Assembly (NCBI RefSeq): GCF_949298305.1
Contig: NZ_CASFWU010000060.1
Coordinates: forward strand, 1 to 18,784
Direction of reading: 5' to 3'
DNA from: an uncultured Bacteroides sp.
Lineage (GTDB): Bacteria > Bacteroidota > Bacteroidia > Bacteroidales > Bacteroidaceae
DNA length: 18,784 nt
Shown in pieces: positions 1 to 6,679 of this stretch. Within the stretch, counting starts at the first letter, position 1, and the number at the start of each line of letters is the position of its first letter. Both the position numbers and the translations under genes were made by a program. The notes beneath the pieces are model-generated. The model was not told the origin of the DNA and did no database searches. It saw only the letters and a list, made by a program, of their open reading frames with translations.

Positions 1-20
1 TAACGTGAGTTCGATGAATT
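1..20 (+). repeat. IS left terminal inverted repeat
   Basis: The sequence TAACGTGAGTTCGATGAATT is the exact reverse complement of bases 978-997. The next two bases inward no longer match, so 20 bp is the visible extent. Upstream sequence is not available. Confidence 0.85.
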
Positions 21-105
21 ATAACTATTTGTAAATTTGGTGATTAGCGAAAATTGTTGTAACTTTATAGTGTTCAATTACAAAGTATTACAAACAATAA
101 TCGCT

Positions 106-978
106 ATGATCACCGAGGACAAAGTTACAGAATTATTTTGTATGGCGGACGACTTCTGCAAGTTTTTTGATGCAATGATGGAAAAATATACGCTGAAATC
201 CGACACCAAGCGGCGTTATCACCGCGATTCGACTATGTCAAAGGCAGAAATCATGTTGATTATGATATTGTTCCATGACTCCGGCTACCGTTGTCTGAAA
301 CATTTCTATCTGGAAAAAGTATGCAGACATCTGCGCCACCTCTTCCCAAAGATTGTTTCATACAACCGTTTTGTGGAGCTTGAAAAGGAAGTGGCTGTAC
401 CATTGGCTCTTTTCATTAAGAAAGTGTTGCTTGGAAAATGCACAGGCATAAGTTTCGTGGACAGCACCCCGTTGAGGGTATGCAGGAATCAAAGGATACA
501 TATCCACAAGGTATTCAAGGGTATAGCCCAAAGGGGCAAGTGTTCCATGGGATGGTTTTTCGGTTTCAAACTGCATTTGATATGTAACGAGAAAGGCGAG
601 CTGCTGAACTTCATGATAACTCCGGGTGATGTCGATGACAGGAAACCGTTGGAGTATAAGGCGTTTGTCGAATTCATCTACGGAAAGTTGGTTGCAGACA
701 AGGGCTATATCGGCAAGAACCTTATTACCAAACTCAAAAGTAACATGAAGGGGGCTTTGATGAGTGTGTCGGACAAATTGCTCCTCAGAAAGAGAGCAAT
801 TATAGAAACCGTCAATGATGAACTCAAGAACATAGCACAGATAGAGCATTCAAGGCATCGTTCTTTTGATAACTTCATCGTCAACTTATTGGGAGGATTG
901 GCTGCTTACTGCCTGTTTCCAAAGAAACCATGTATACAGGTACACAGAACTTTAGATACACAATTAGCGCTGTTCTAA
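106..978 (+). CDS. IS982-family DDE transposase
   Basis: This 290-residue transposase catalyses cut-and-paste movement of the surrounding element. The DDE triad is visible as Asp119 (in FVDST), Asp198 (in ADKGY) and Glu234 (in IIETVND). That spacing, the GFKLHL motif near residue 153 and the length of about 290 residues fit the IS982 family. I chose ATG at 106, giving MITEDKVTEL, over an in-frame TTG at 37, because the extra 23 residues are not typical of the family. The stop codon (976-978) abuts the right inverted repeat, so the gene fills the element. No frameshift or premature stop is present, so the enzyme is probably functional. Confidence 0.9.
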   Translation: MITEDKVTELFCMADDFCKFFDAMMEKYTLKSDTKRRYHRDSTMSKAEIMLIMILFHDSGYRCLKHFYLEKVCRHLRHLFPKIVSYNRFVELEKEVAVPLALFIKKVLLGKCTGISFVDSTPLRVCRNQRIHIHKVFKGIAQRGKCSMGWFFGFKLHLICNEKGELLNFMITPGDVDDRKPLEYKAFVEFIYGKLVADKGYIGKNLITKLKSNMKGALMSVSDKLLLRKRAIIETVNDELKNIAQIEHSRHRSFDNFIVNLLGGLAAYCLFPKKPCIQVHRTLDTQLALF

Positions 979-997
979 ATTCATCGAACTCACGTTA
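978..997 (-). repeat. IS right terminal inverted repeat
   Basis: The sequence AATTCATCGAACTCACGTTA is the perfect reverse complement of bases 1-20. Its first base is the last base of the transposase TAA stop codon. Confidence 0.85.
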
Positions 998-1016
998 TCT
1001 TATAAACGTGTTTTTC

Positions 1017-1035
1017 AACCGTTTACTGCACGGTT
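1017..1035 (-). terminator. weak hairpin after acyl-CoA synthetase gene
   Basis: A 6-bp stem (AACCGT with ACGGTT) and a 7-base loop begin inside the TGA stop codon of the minus-strand gene. The stem is followed on that strand by GAAAAACACGTTT, not a clean U-tract. It could act as a short terminator for the synthetase gene, but the stem is small. Confidence 0.3.
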
Positions 1036-3104
1036 CATTCCTTTTTCTTCCCGATGCGGATGCGCGCGTCCACTGCGATGACGTGCTTCTCGGTGGCAAG
1101 CAGAGGATTGATGTCCATCTCCTTGATTTCGGTGGCGAAGCGCAGCAGGGTGGAGAGGCGGACGATGATTTCGGCAAACTTGTCCTCGTTGACACCCTTC
1201 TGGCCGCGCGTGCCCTTGATGATTTTGTAAGCGCGGAGCGAACGAATCATGGAGTAGGCCTCTTCGTAGGACAGCGGGGCGAGGCCGGACGAGACGTCCT
1301 TCAGCACCTCGACGAAGATGCCGCCCAGGCCGCAGAGGACCACGTGGCCGAACTTCTCCTCGTACTTGGCGCCGATGAACAGTTCAGTACCCTTCAGCAT
1401 GGGCTGCACCATGACGGAAGTGACGTCGGGCAGCTGCATCATGCGGTCGAACTCCAGGGCCAGATGCTGCTCGCTCTTGATGTTGAGCACCACGCCTCCT
1501 ACATCGGACTTATGGACGGGGCCTACGACCTTGGCCACCACAGGAAAGCCCGTGCGGCGGGCAAAGGCCAGCACTTCCTCCTTCTTGGGAGACACGAACT
1601 CGTCCACCAGCGGGATGCCTGCCGAGCGCAGCAGGGCCTGCACCTGGTGGGGGGCGATGTAGCCGTCGTCGCCGATGGAGTCGATGATGCGGCGGATGCG
1701 GGGCACGTCCACGCCGAACAGCTCAATCTCGTTGGCCGCGGGGCGCGGGGCGTTCATGATGCGGGTGAGGGCGGTGCCCAGCGTCACCTCGTCGGCAAAG
1801 TTCACGTGGCCTTTCTTCAGGAAGTCGGCCACTTCGGCCCCGGCCGTGTTGACCGAGGGCAGGATGGGGAATATCGGTTTCCGACAGGTCAGCATGGCTT
1901 CGTGCAGCACGTCGTACATCTCGAACATGGTCACCAGCCCCGGCGTGCCGAAGATGGCCATCACGGCGTCGATGTTGTCGAACTTGTTCTCGCAGTAGTC
2001 CAGGCACAGTTTCAGGTGCTGGGGCGTGCCCGTGGCAAGGATGTCGATGGGGTTGCCCACCGCCGCGCCGGGATAGAGCTGCGCCTTCAGCTCGTCGGCC
2101 AGGGGGCCTTCCAGCTTGGGCACGTTGAGCCCGCCCTTGCTCAGGGCGTCGGTCAGCATCACGCCGGGGCCGCCCGCATGGGTGATGATGGCGAAGTTCT
2201 TGCCCCGCAGTTCGGGCAGGGTGAAGACACAGCCCACGGTGGTCAGCTCCTCGCGCGAGTAGCAGCGCACGATGCCCGCCTTGCGGAAGAGGGCCTCGAC
2301 GGCCGAGTCGCTGCTGGCGATGGCTCCCGTGTGCGAGCTGGCCGCCCGGCTGCCGCTCTCGCTGCTGCCCGCCTTGATGGCGGCTATGCGGCAGCCCTTC
2401 CTGATGAGCGACGAGGCGTGGAAGAGCAGGCGGTCGGGGTCGGAGATGCTCTCGATGTAGAGCAGCTTGATGTGCGAGTCGCGGTCGGGGTCGAAGTGTT
2501 CGTCCATGTACTGAAGCACGTCTTCCACGCCAATCTGCTTGGCGTTGCCCACGGACCATACGGAGTTGAACTGCAAGCCCTTGGTGACGGCGCTCTCCAG
2601 GATGAACACCGCCGTGGCGCCCGAGCTGGAGATGAGGTCCACGCCCTGCGGGTGCAGCTGCGGGATGGGCTGGCTGAAGACACTGTGGTGCCAGGCGTTC
2701 ATGTAGCCGATGCAGTTGGGGCCGATGAGCGAGGCGCCGTAGCGGTTCACCGTGTCCAGGATGCGGTCTTCGAGCAGGGCGCCTTCGTGCGTCTCCTCTC
2801 CGAAGCCGGCAGAGAGGATGATGAACGCCCGCACCTGCTTCTCGGCCGCCAGCACGTCCACCACGTCGGGGCACATCGCGGCCGGGATGGCCAGGATGGC
2901 CAGGTCGGTGTCGGGGATGTCGCGCACGTCGGCAAAGGCCTTGACGCCCTGCACTTCCGCCTCTTTCGGATTGACGGCACGCAGCTCACCGGCATATCCG
3001 CCGCTAATCAGGTTTCTCAGGATAGCCCCTCCGGGCTTGTGTACATTGTTGGAAGCCCCCACCACCACGATGCTGGCAGGATGCAGTAATTGGGTTGTAA
3101 TCAT
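1035..3104 (-). CDS. ADP-forming acyl/acetyl-CoA synthetase (fused alpha-beta)
   Basis: The predicted cytosolic enzyme interconverts acyl-CoA + ADP + phosphate with the free acid + CoA + ATP, conserving energy by substrate-level phosphorylation. The 689 residues hold, in order, a CoA-binding Rossmann domain (about 1-130, IVVVGASN at 12-19, GPNCIG at 128-133), succinyl-CoA-ligase-like domains (about 150-460) and a C-terminal ATP-grasp domain (about 480-689). The SHTG motif contains His258, which by family knowledge is the phosphorylated histidine; His531 (GPVHKSD) fits the second conserved histidine. Length and domain order match the fused alpha-beta form. ATG at 3104 lies downstream of a Bacteroides-type promoter. 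The gene appears monocistronic and intact. Substrate (acetate, propionate or branched/aryl acids) cannot be read from the sequence. Confidence 0.9.
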   Translation of the reverse strand: MITTQLLHPASIVVVGASNNVHKPGGAILRNLISGGYAGELRAVNPKEAEVQGVKAFADVRDIPDTDLAILAIPAAMCPDVVDVLAAEKQVRAFIILSAGFGEETHEGALLEDRILDTVNRYGASLIGPNCIGYMNAWHHSVFSQPIPQLHPQGVDLISSSGATAVFILESAVTKGLQFNSVWSVGNAKQIGVEDVLQYMDEHFDPDRDSHIKLLYIESISDPDRLLFHASSLIRKGCRIAAIKAGSSESGSRAASSHTGAIASSDSAVEALFRKAGIVRCYSREELTTVGCVFTLPELRGKNFAIITHAGGPGVMLTDALSKGGLNVPKLEGPLADELKAQLYPGAAVGNPIDILATGTPQHLKLCLDYCENKFDNIDAVMAIFGTPGLVTMFEMYDVLHEAMLTCRKPIFPILPSVNTAGAEVADFLKKGHVNFADEVTLGTALTRIMNAPRPAANEIELFGVDVPRIRRIIDSIGDDGYIAPHQVQALLRSAGIPLVDEFVSPKKEEVLAFARRTGFPVVAKVVGPVHKSDVGGVVLNIKSEQHLALEFDRMMQLPDVTSVMVQPMLKGTELFIGAKYEEKFGHVVLCGLGGIFVEVLKDVSSGLAPLSYEEAYSMIRSLRAYKIIKGTRGQKGVNEDKFAEIIVRLSTLLRFATEIKEMDINPLLATEKHVIAVDARIRIGKKKE

Positions 3105-3135
3105 AGTCGTACCATCCGTTCGTTTATACTACGTA

Positions 3136-3165
3136 CAAATATACGCTATTTATGCAGAGAAACAA
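3136..3165 (-). promoter_or_regulatory. Bacteroides-type promoter for acyl-CoA synthetase
   Basis: Read on the minus strand, TATATTTG (3136-3143) matches the -7 consensus TAnnTTTG and TTG (3163-3165) lies 19 bases upstream as the -33 element. The start codon follows 31 bases downstream of the -7 box. This is a good match to the primary sigma-factor promoter of Bacteroides. Confidence 0.65.
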
Positions 3166-3236
3166 TAGGGGCGGGCAGGGAAAATGTGCGGGCCGGGCAA
3201 GGGAGGCCGTTTCGGCCCTGATAACCAACGCTTAGG

Positions 3237-3294
3237 CCATGCAAGCACGGTCCGCGCTCCATGCAGGCATCGTCCACGGACCGTGCTTGCATGG
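3237..3294. repeat. 18-bp perfect inverted repeat inside array 1
   Basis: CCATGCAAGCACGGTCCG at 3237-3254 is exactly complementary to CGGACCGTGCTTGCATGG at 3277-3294, leaving a 22-base loop that equals one repeat unit. The pairing arms are repeat units 1 and 3, which are in opposite orientation. As RNA or extruded DNA this would be a long GC-rich stem. Confidence 0.85.
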
Positions 3295-3325
3295 TCCGCA
3301 GAGCATGCTTGCATGGTCCGGACGG
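3238..3325. repeat. tandem array 1, four 22-bp units
   Basis: Four contiguous 22-bp units start at 3238, 3260, 3282 and 3304. Each begins C-[AG]-TGC at offset 0 and has GTCC at offset 12, so T recurs every 11 bp. Units 1-2 carry GCAAGC or GCAGGC after the first bases, and units 3-4 carry GCTTGC, so the orientation switches midway. The 20 bases at 3278-3297 form a near-palindrome (GGACC-RTGCWWGCAY-GGTCC type). There are no spacers, so it is not a CRISPR. It lies 3' of the lipoprotein gene and 5' of the synthetase promoter. Confidence 0.85.
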
Positions 3326-3402
3326 GCTGCAAACCGAGGATTCGCCCCGCCCCGACAGCGGACGGCAAGGCGTGGCATGAGGCTTGCGCACAACGTCCGG
3401 AT

Positions 3403-3459
3403 AAAGAAACATGCGGAACGGCACGACCGGCTTTTCCGCTCCAGTCCGTGCCATTCCGC
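3403..3459 (-). terminator. terminator hairpin after lipoprotein gene
   Basis: On the minus strand, the arm at 3459-3441 (GCGGAATGGCACGGACTGG) pairs with the arm at 3430-3413 (reverse complement GCGGAACGGCACGACCGG) with a few mismatches, and is followed by ATGTTTCTTTAT. The stem is 18-19 bp and lies 58 bp after the lipoprotein stop codon. The size and the downstream T-rich run suggest an intrinsic terminator. Confidence 0.6.
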
Positions 3460-3465
3460 ATCGTC

Positions 3466-3487
3466 CCTGCCGGCAGACACCGGCAGG
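3466..3487. terminator. 8-bp perfect hairpin
   Basis: CCTGCCGG (3466-3473) pairs perfectly with CCGGCAGG (3480-3487) across a 6-base loop. It precedes the larger hairpin for transcripts leaving the lipoprotein gene but has no U-tract of its own. It may be part of a double terminator. Confidence 0.4.
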
Positions 3488-3517
3488 CCGTCTGTACCAT
3501 CCTCGGGCGCGTCGGCT

Positions 3518-4342
3518 TTACAGCAGCGTGCCGTCGGCCGTCACCCTGACATGTACGTCGGGCGAGCCTGTCTTTTCCAGTTCCAGGTCGTAGTAGTTTG
3601 TCGCAGGTGTCTCCACGTAGTCGGCATCGTCCAGCCGGTAGCCGTCGTAGGCGGCCAGGGCAGCCTCTTTCGCAGCTTGGGGCACGTCAGCCAGGCGCAC
3701 ATCCCACGAGGTGGAAACCCATTCGCCCTCGGCTGTGAAGAGCACTTCCTTGCCCCTGCCTTCGTGCACGATGTCCACTTCCATCAGTCCCTTCTCCCAG
3801 TCCGCTTCCACCAGGCGGGCGCCGGGGTAGCGGGTCTCGATGAAGTCGCGCATGGCGTCTGTGAGCGTGGGCGGCAGGTAGCCTCCCTGTCCGCCGTCGG
3901 CCACCGTCTTCACCAGCACGCCGTCGCCGCTATAATAGAGGTCGGCCTCCTGGTGTCCGTACTCCACTTCGAGCACGTAGAGGGTCTCCATGTCGCGGCG
4001 CTCCACCTGGTCTGCGTCGTCCACCCTCCAGTCCGCATACTCGCTGCCCTCGAAGGCCGTCTTCACCGCCTGCGGCAGGGCTGCATAGGGGATGTCGGTC
4101 TCGGTCATCACCCATTCGCCGCCCGGCGTAAACCAGGCTTCGGTCTCGTAACGGTCGTCGTAGAAGTCGGCCACGTAGTAGCCGTCCTCCCAGTCCCACT
4201 CCACCCGGCCCGCATCAGGGTAGCGGGTGGTGAAGGCCGATTCCACTTCGGGGGCCACTGTCATGCCGTCATCGTCACAGGCTGTAAATCCCAGGGGCGC
4301 AGCTGCCAAGAGCGCTGCAAACAGATAGTTTTTCAGTTTCAT
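3518..4342 (-). CDS. lipoprotein with two PepSY-like repeats
   Basis: The 274-residue protein begins with a lipoprotein signal (MKLKNYLFAALLAAAPLGFTAC), with predicted lipidation at Cys22. It is followed by DDDG, an acidic tract of the type used in Bacteroidota to export lipoproteins to the cell surface. The mature part holds two copies of a PepSY-like (DUF2874-type) fold, about residues 29-145 and 154-274. Each copy has the order amphipathic helix with TRYPDA or TRYPGA, strand with WEDG or WEKG, then GEWV. Proteins of this family are periplasmic or surface-exposed; the function is unknown and a link to protease inhibition is only by name. ATG at 4342 has a clear ribosome-binding site (AAAGGAG, 4351-4357). 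It is divergent from metG. Confidence 0.82.
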   Translation of the reverse strand: MKLKNYLFAALLAAAPLGFTACDDDGMTVAPEVESAFTTRYPDAGRVEWDWEDGYYVADFYDDRYETEAWFTPGGEWVMTETDIPYAALPQAVKTAFEGSEYADWRVDDADQVERRDMETLYVLEVEYGHQEADLYYSGDGVLVKTVADGGQGGYLPPTLTDAMRDFIETRYPGARLVEADWEKGLMEVDIVHEGRGKEVLFTAEGEWVSTSWDVRLADVPQAAKEAALAAYDGYRLDDADYVETPATNYYDLELEKTGSPDVHVRVTADGTLL

Positions 4343-4350
4343 GATTTATT

Positions 4351-4357
4351 CTCCTTT
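4351..4357 (-). promoter_or_regulatory. strong Shine-Dalgarno of the lipoprotein gene
   Basis: AAAGGAG on the minus strand lies 8 bases before the ATG. Most starts in this window lack such a clear purine box, as is usual for Bacteroidota, so this one stands out and fixes the start. Confidence 0.6.
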
Positions 4358-4409
4358 CTTCGTTTATTATTCCCATTCAAAAACCAATTCTTTTCTTGTG
4401 AATTCGTTG

Positions 4410-4417
4410 CAAAGATA
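4410..4417 (-). promoter_or_regulatory. -7 box for lipoprotein gene
   Basis: TATCTTTG on the minus strand matches the Bacteroides -7 consensus TAnnTTTG, 67 bases upstream of the start codon. I see no convincing -33 TTTG at the usual distance. Confidence 0.45.
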
Positions 4418-4462
4418 CAGGCCAAATCTGGAAAGATTCTGGAAGTGTGTACCAAAATTAGC

Positions 4463-4480
4463 GGAAAACCACTATCTTTG
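4463..4480 (+). promoter_or_regulatory. metG: metG promoter region with -7 box
   Basis: TATCTTTG at 4473-4480 fits the Bacteroides -7 consensus, giving a predicted transcript start near 4487 and a leader of about 35 bases. No clear -33 TTTG is present. The ten bases upstream (GGAAAACCAC) recur almost exactly in front of the -7 box of the glycosyltransferase gene at 14340. Confidence 0.5.
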
Positions 4481-4521
4481 CACGACAAAAAGCGTTCATA
4501 ACAAAAGAGATACATACAGAT

Positions 4522-6564
4522 ATGGAAAAGAAATTCAAACGCACCACCGTGACATCGGCTCTGCCCTATGCCAACGGACCTGTTCATATCGGACACCTGG
4601 CCGGCGTCTATGTACCGGCCGACATCTACGTCCGCTACCTGAGACTGAAAAAAGAAGACGTCATCTTCATCGGCGGAAGCGACGAGCACGGAGTGCCCAT
4701 CACCATCCGCGCCCGCAAGGAGGGATGCACGCCGCAGGACATCGTAGACCGCTACCACACGCTCATCCGCGACTCGTTCAAGGAGTTCGGCATCTCGTTC
4801 GACGTCTACGGACGTACCTCTTCGGAAGTTCACCACCAGACGGCCTCCGACTTCTTCCGCAAGCTCTACGACAAGGGCGAATTCATCGAAAAGACCTCCA
4901 TGCAATATTACGACGAGGAAGCCAAGACCTTCCTGGCCGACCGCTACATCACCGGCGAATGCCCGCGCTGCCACGCCGAAGGCGCCTATGGCGACCAGTG
5001 CGAGAAGTGCGGCTCCACACTGAGTCCCACGGAGCTCATCAACCCCAAGAGCGCCATCAGCGGCAGCAAGCCCGTGATGAAGGAAACCAGGCACTGGTAC
5101 CTCCCGCTGGACAAGCACGAAGGCTGGCTGCGCCAGTGGATTCTGGAGGAGCACAAGGAATGGCGCCCCAACGTCTACGGCCAGTGCAAGTCGTGGCTCG
5201 ACATGGGATTGCAGCCGCGTGCCGTGAGCCGCGACCTGGACTGGGGCATCCCCGTGCCCGTCGAGGGAGCCGAGGGCAAGGTGCTCTACGTATGGTTCGA
5301 CGCCCCCATCGGCTACATCAGCAACACCAAGGAACTGCTGCCCGACTCGTGGGAGAAGTGGTGGAAAGACCCCGAGACGCGCCTCGTCCACTTCATCGGC
5401 AAGGACAACATCGTGTTCCACTGCATCGTCTTCCCCGCCATGCTGAAGGCCGAAGGCTCGTACATCCTGCCTGACAACGTGCCCTCCAACGAGTTCCTCA
5501 ACCTCGAAGGCGACAAGATATCCACCTCGCGCAACTGGGCTGTCTGGCTGCACGAATACTTGCAGGACTTCCCCGGCAAACAGGACGTGCTGCGCTACGT
5601 GCTTACGGCCAACGCCCCCGAGACGAAGGACAACGACTTCACCTGGAAAGACTTCCAGGCACGCAACAACAACGAGCTGGTGGCCGTGTACGGCAACTTC
5701 GTGAACCGTGCCCTGCAGCTCACCAAGAAATACTTCGACGGCGTGGTGCCCGCCTGCGGCGAACTGACCGACTACGACCGCGAGACGCTGAAGGAATTTG
5801 CCGACGTGAAGAGCGAAGTGGAGAAGCTGCTCGATGTATTCAAGTTCCGCGACGCGCAGAAGGAAGCCATGAACCTGGCCCGCATCGGCAACAAGTACCT
5901 GGCCGACACCGAGCCCTGGAAGCTGGCCAAGACAGACATGAACCGCGTGCAGACCATCCTGCACATCGCCCTCCAGCTGACGGCCAACCTGGCCATCGCC
6001 TTCGAGCCGTTCCTGCCCTTCAGCAGCGAGCGCCTGCGCCACATGCTCTGCATGGAAAGCTTCGACTGGGCCAACCTGGGACGCACCGACCTGCTGCCCG
6101 CCGGACACCAACTGGGCACACCCGAACTGCTGTTCGAGAAGATTGACGACGAAGCCATCCAGGCACAGGTGGACAAGTTGCTCGCCACGAAGAAGGCCAA
6201 CGAGGCGGCCAACTACAAGGCCAACCCCATCAAGCCCGTCATTCCGTTCGAGGACTTCGAGAAGCTCGATATCCGTGTAGGCACCGTGCTCGAATGCCAG
6301 GCCGTGCCCAAGATGAAAAAGCTGTTGCAGTTCAAGATTGCCGACGGGTTGGAGAACCGCACCATCGTGAGCGGCATTGCCCAGCACTACAAGCCCGAAG
6401 AACTGGTAGGCAAGCAGGTGTTGTTCATCGCCAACCTGGCTCCACGCCAGTTCAAGAACGGCCTCGTCAGCGAAGGCATGATTCTTTCTGCCGAGAACTA
6501 CGACGGTTCGCTGGCCGTCACTTCCGTACTGCGCGAGGTGAAGCCGGGTAGTGAAGTGAAATAA
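4522..6564 (+). CDS. metG: methionyl-tRNA synthetase
   Basis: This 680-residue cytosolic enzyme charges tRNA-Met with methionine using ATP. The class I signature is HIGH at residues 22-25, and the KMSKS loop is the variant KISTS at 332-336. Between them is a zinc knuckle (Cys147, Cys150, Cys160, Cys163) as in the E. coli-type enzyme. After the anticodon-binding helical domain, a linker leads into a C-terminal EMAPII/Trbp111-like tRNA-binding domain (about 577-680, with LDIRVGTV), which also mediates dimerisation. Full length is normal for the long form. The start is the first ATG, after a -7 box at 4473-4480. A structured inverted repeat follows the stop codon, separating metG from the polysaccharide operon. 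Confidence 0.97.
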   Translation: MEKKFKRTTVTSALPYANGPVHIGHLAGVYVPADIYVRYLRLKKEDVIFIGGSDEHGVPITIRARKEGCTPQDIVDRYHTLIRDSFKEFGISFDVYGRTSSEVHHQTASDFFRKLYDKGEFIEKTSMQYYDEEAKTFLADRYITGECPRCHAEGAYGDQCEKCGSTLSPTELINPKSAISGSKPVMKETRHWYLPLDKHEGWLRQWILEEHKEWRPNVYGQCKSWLDMGLQPRAVSRDLDWGIPVPVEGAEGKVLYVWFDAPIGYISNTKELLPDSWEKWWKDPETRLVHFIGKDNIVFHCIVFPAMLKAEGSYILPDNVPSNEFLNLEGDKISTSRNWAVWLHEYLQDFPGKQDVLRYVLTANAPETKDNDFTWKDFQARNNNELVAVYGNFVNRALQLTKKYFDGVVPACGELTDYDRETLKEFADVKSEVEKLLDVFKFRDAQKEAMNLARIGNKYLADTEPWKLAKTDMNRVQTILHIALQLTANLAIAFEPFLPFSSERLRHMLCMESFDWANLGRTDLLPAGHQLGTPELLFEKIDDEAIQAQVDKLLATKKANEAANYKANPIKPVIPFEDFEKLDIRVGTVLECQAVPKMKKLLQFKIADGLENRTIVSGIAQHYKPEELVGKQVLFIANLAPRQFKNGLVSEGMILSAENYDGSLAVTSVLREVKPGSEVK

Positions 6565-6567
6565 TCT

Positions 6568-6663
6568 ATTCTCACCACAGAGGACACGGAGTTTCACAGA
6601 GTTCTTTTCAATGGTTACATACATGAACTGACTCTGCGAAACTCTGTGCTTTCTGTGGTGAAT
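6568..6663. repeat. CACCACAGAG-type inverted repeat between metG and flippase
   Basis: The left arm (6568-6605, starting ATTCTCACCACAGAGGACAC) and the right arm (6630-6663) pair imperfectly over roughly 34 bp with a loop of about 25 bases. The CACCACAGAG and CACGGAG core resembles a dispersed repeat seen in several bacterial phyla. It begins 3 bases after the metG stop codon and ends 16 bases before the flippase ATG. It could act as terminator, RNA-processing site or attenuator; no U-tract follows immediately. Confidence 0.75.
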
Positions 6664-6679
6664 CTTTTTCCATGCACGT

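Larger units (their letters stand above)
1..997 (+). mobile_element. IS982-family insertion sequence
   Basis: The element is bounded by perfect 20-bp inverted repeats (TAACGTGAGTTCGATGAATT at 1-20 and its reverse complement at 978-997) and carries one transposase gene that fills it. The length of about 1 kb fits the IS982 family. The left end coincides with the window edge, so the element may extend a few bases further and the target duplication cannot be read. It sits 37 bp beyond the stop codon of the convergent acyl-CoA synthetase gene and does not interrupt it. It is AT-richer than the neighbouring genes: a hand count of bases 241-300 gives 24 of 60 G/C. Confidence 0.88.
3105..3517. other. 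gene-free interval with hairpins and repeat array
   Basis: This stretch of 413 bp has no credible gene. It holds the acyl-CoA synthetase promoter (3136-3165), a small GGCCG-TTT-CGGCC hairpin (3205-3217), a 22-bp-period array (3238-3325), and two strong hairpins just beyond the lipoprotein gene (3413-3459 and 3466-3487). Open frames across it exist on both strands but encode low-complexity peptides that follow the repeat. Confidence 0.7.

Noticed and set aside
930..3089. 719-codon open frame on the plus strand
   Set aside because: It is antisense to the acyl-CoA synthetase, whose motifs are clear. The translation is rich in His, Val, Gly and Gln as expected from reversed GC-rich codons, and it has no domain signature.
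3238..3325. CRISPR array
   Set aside because: Units are contiguous 22-mers with no unique spacers, and no cas gene is nearby. The same holds for the arrays at 11238 and 16846.
3239..4501. 420-codon plus-strand frame through array 1 and the lipoprotein gene
   Set aside because: It starts in the repeat array and runs antisense to the lipoprotein gene, which has a signal peptide, lipobox and ribosome-binding site.
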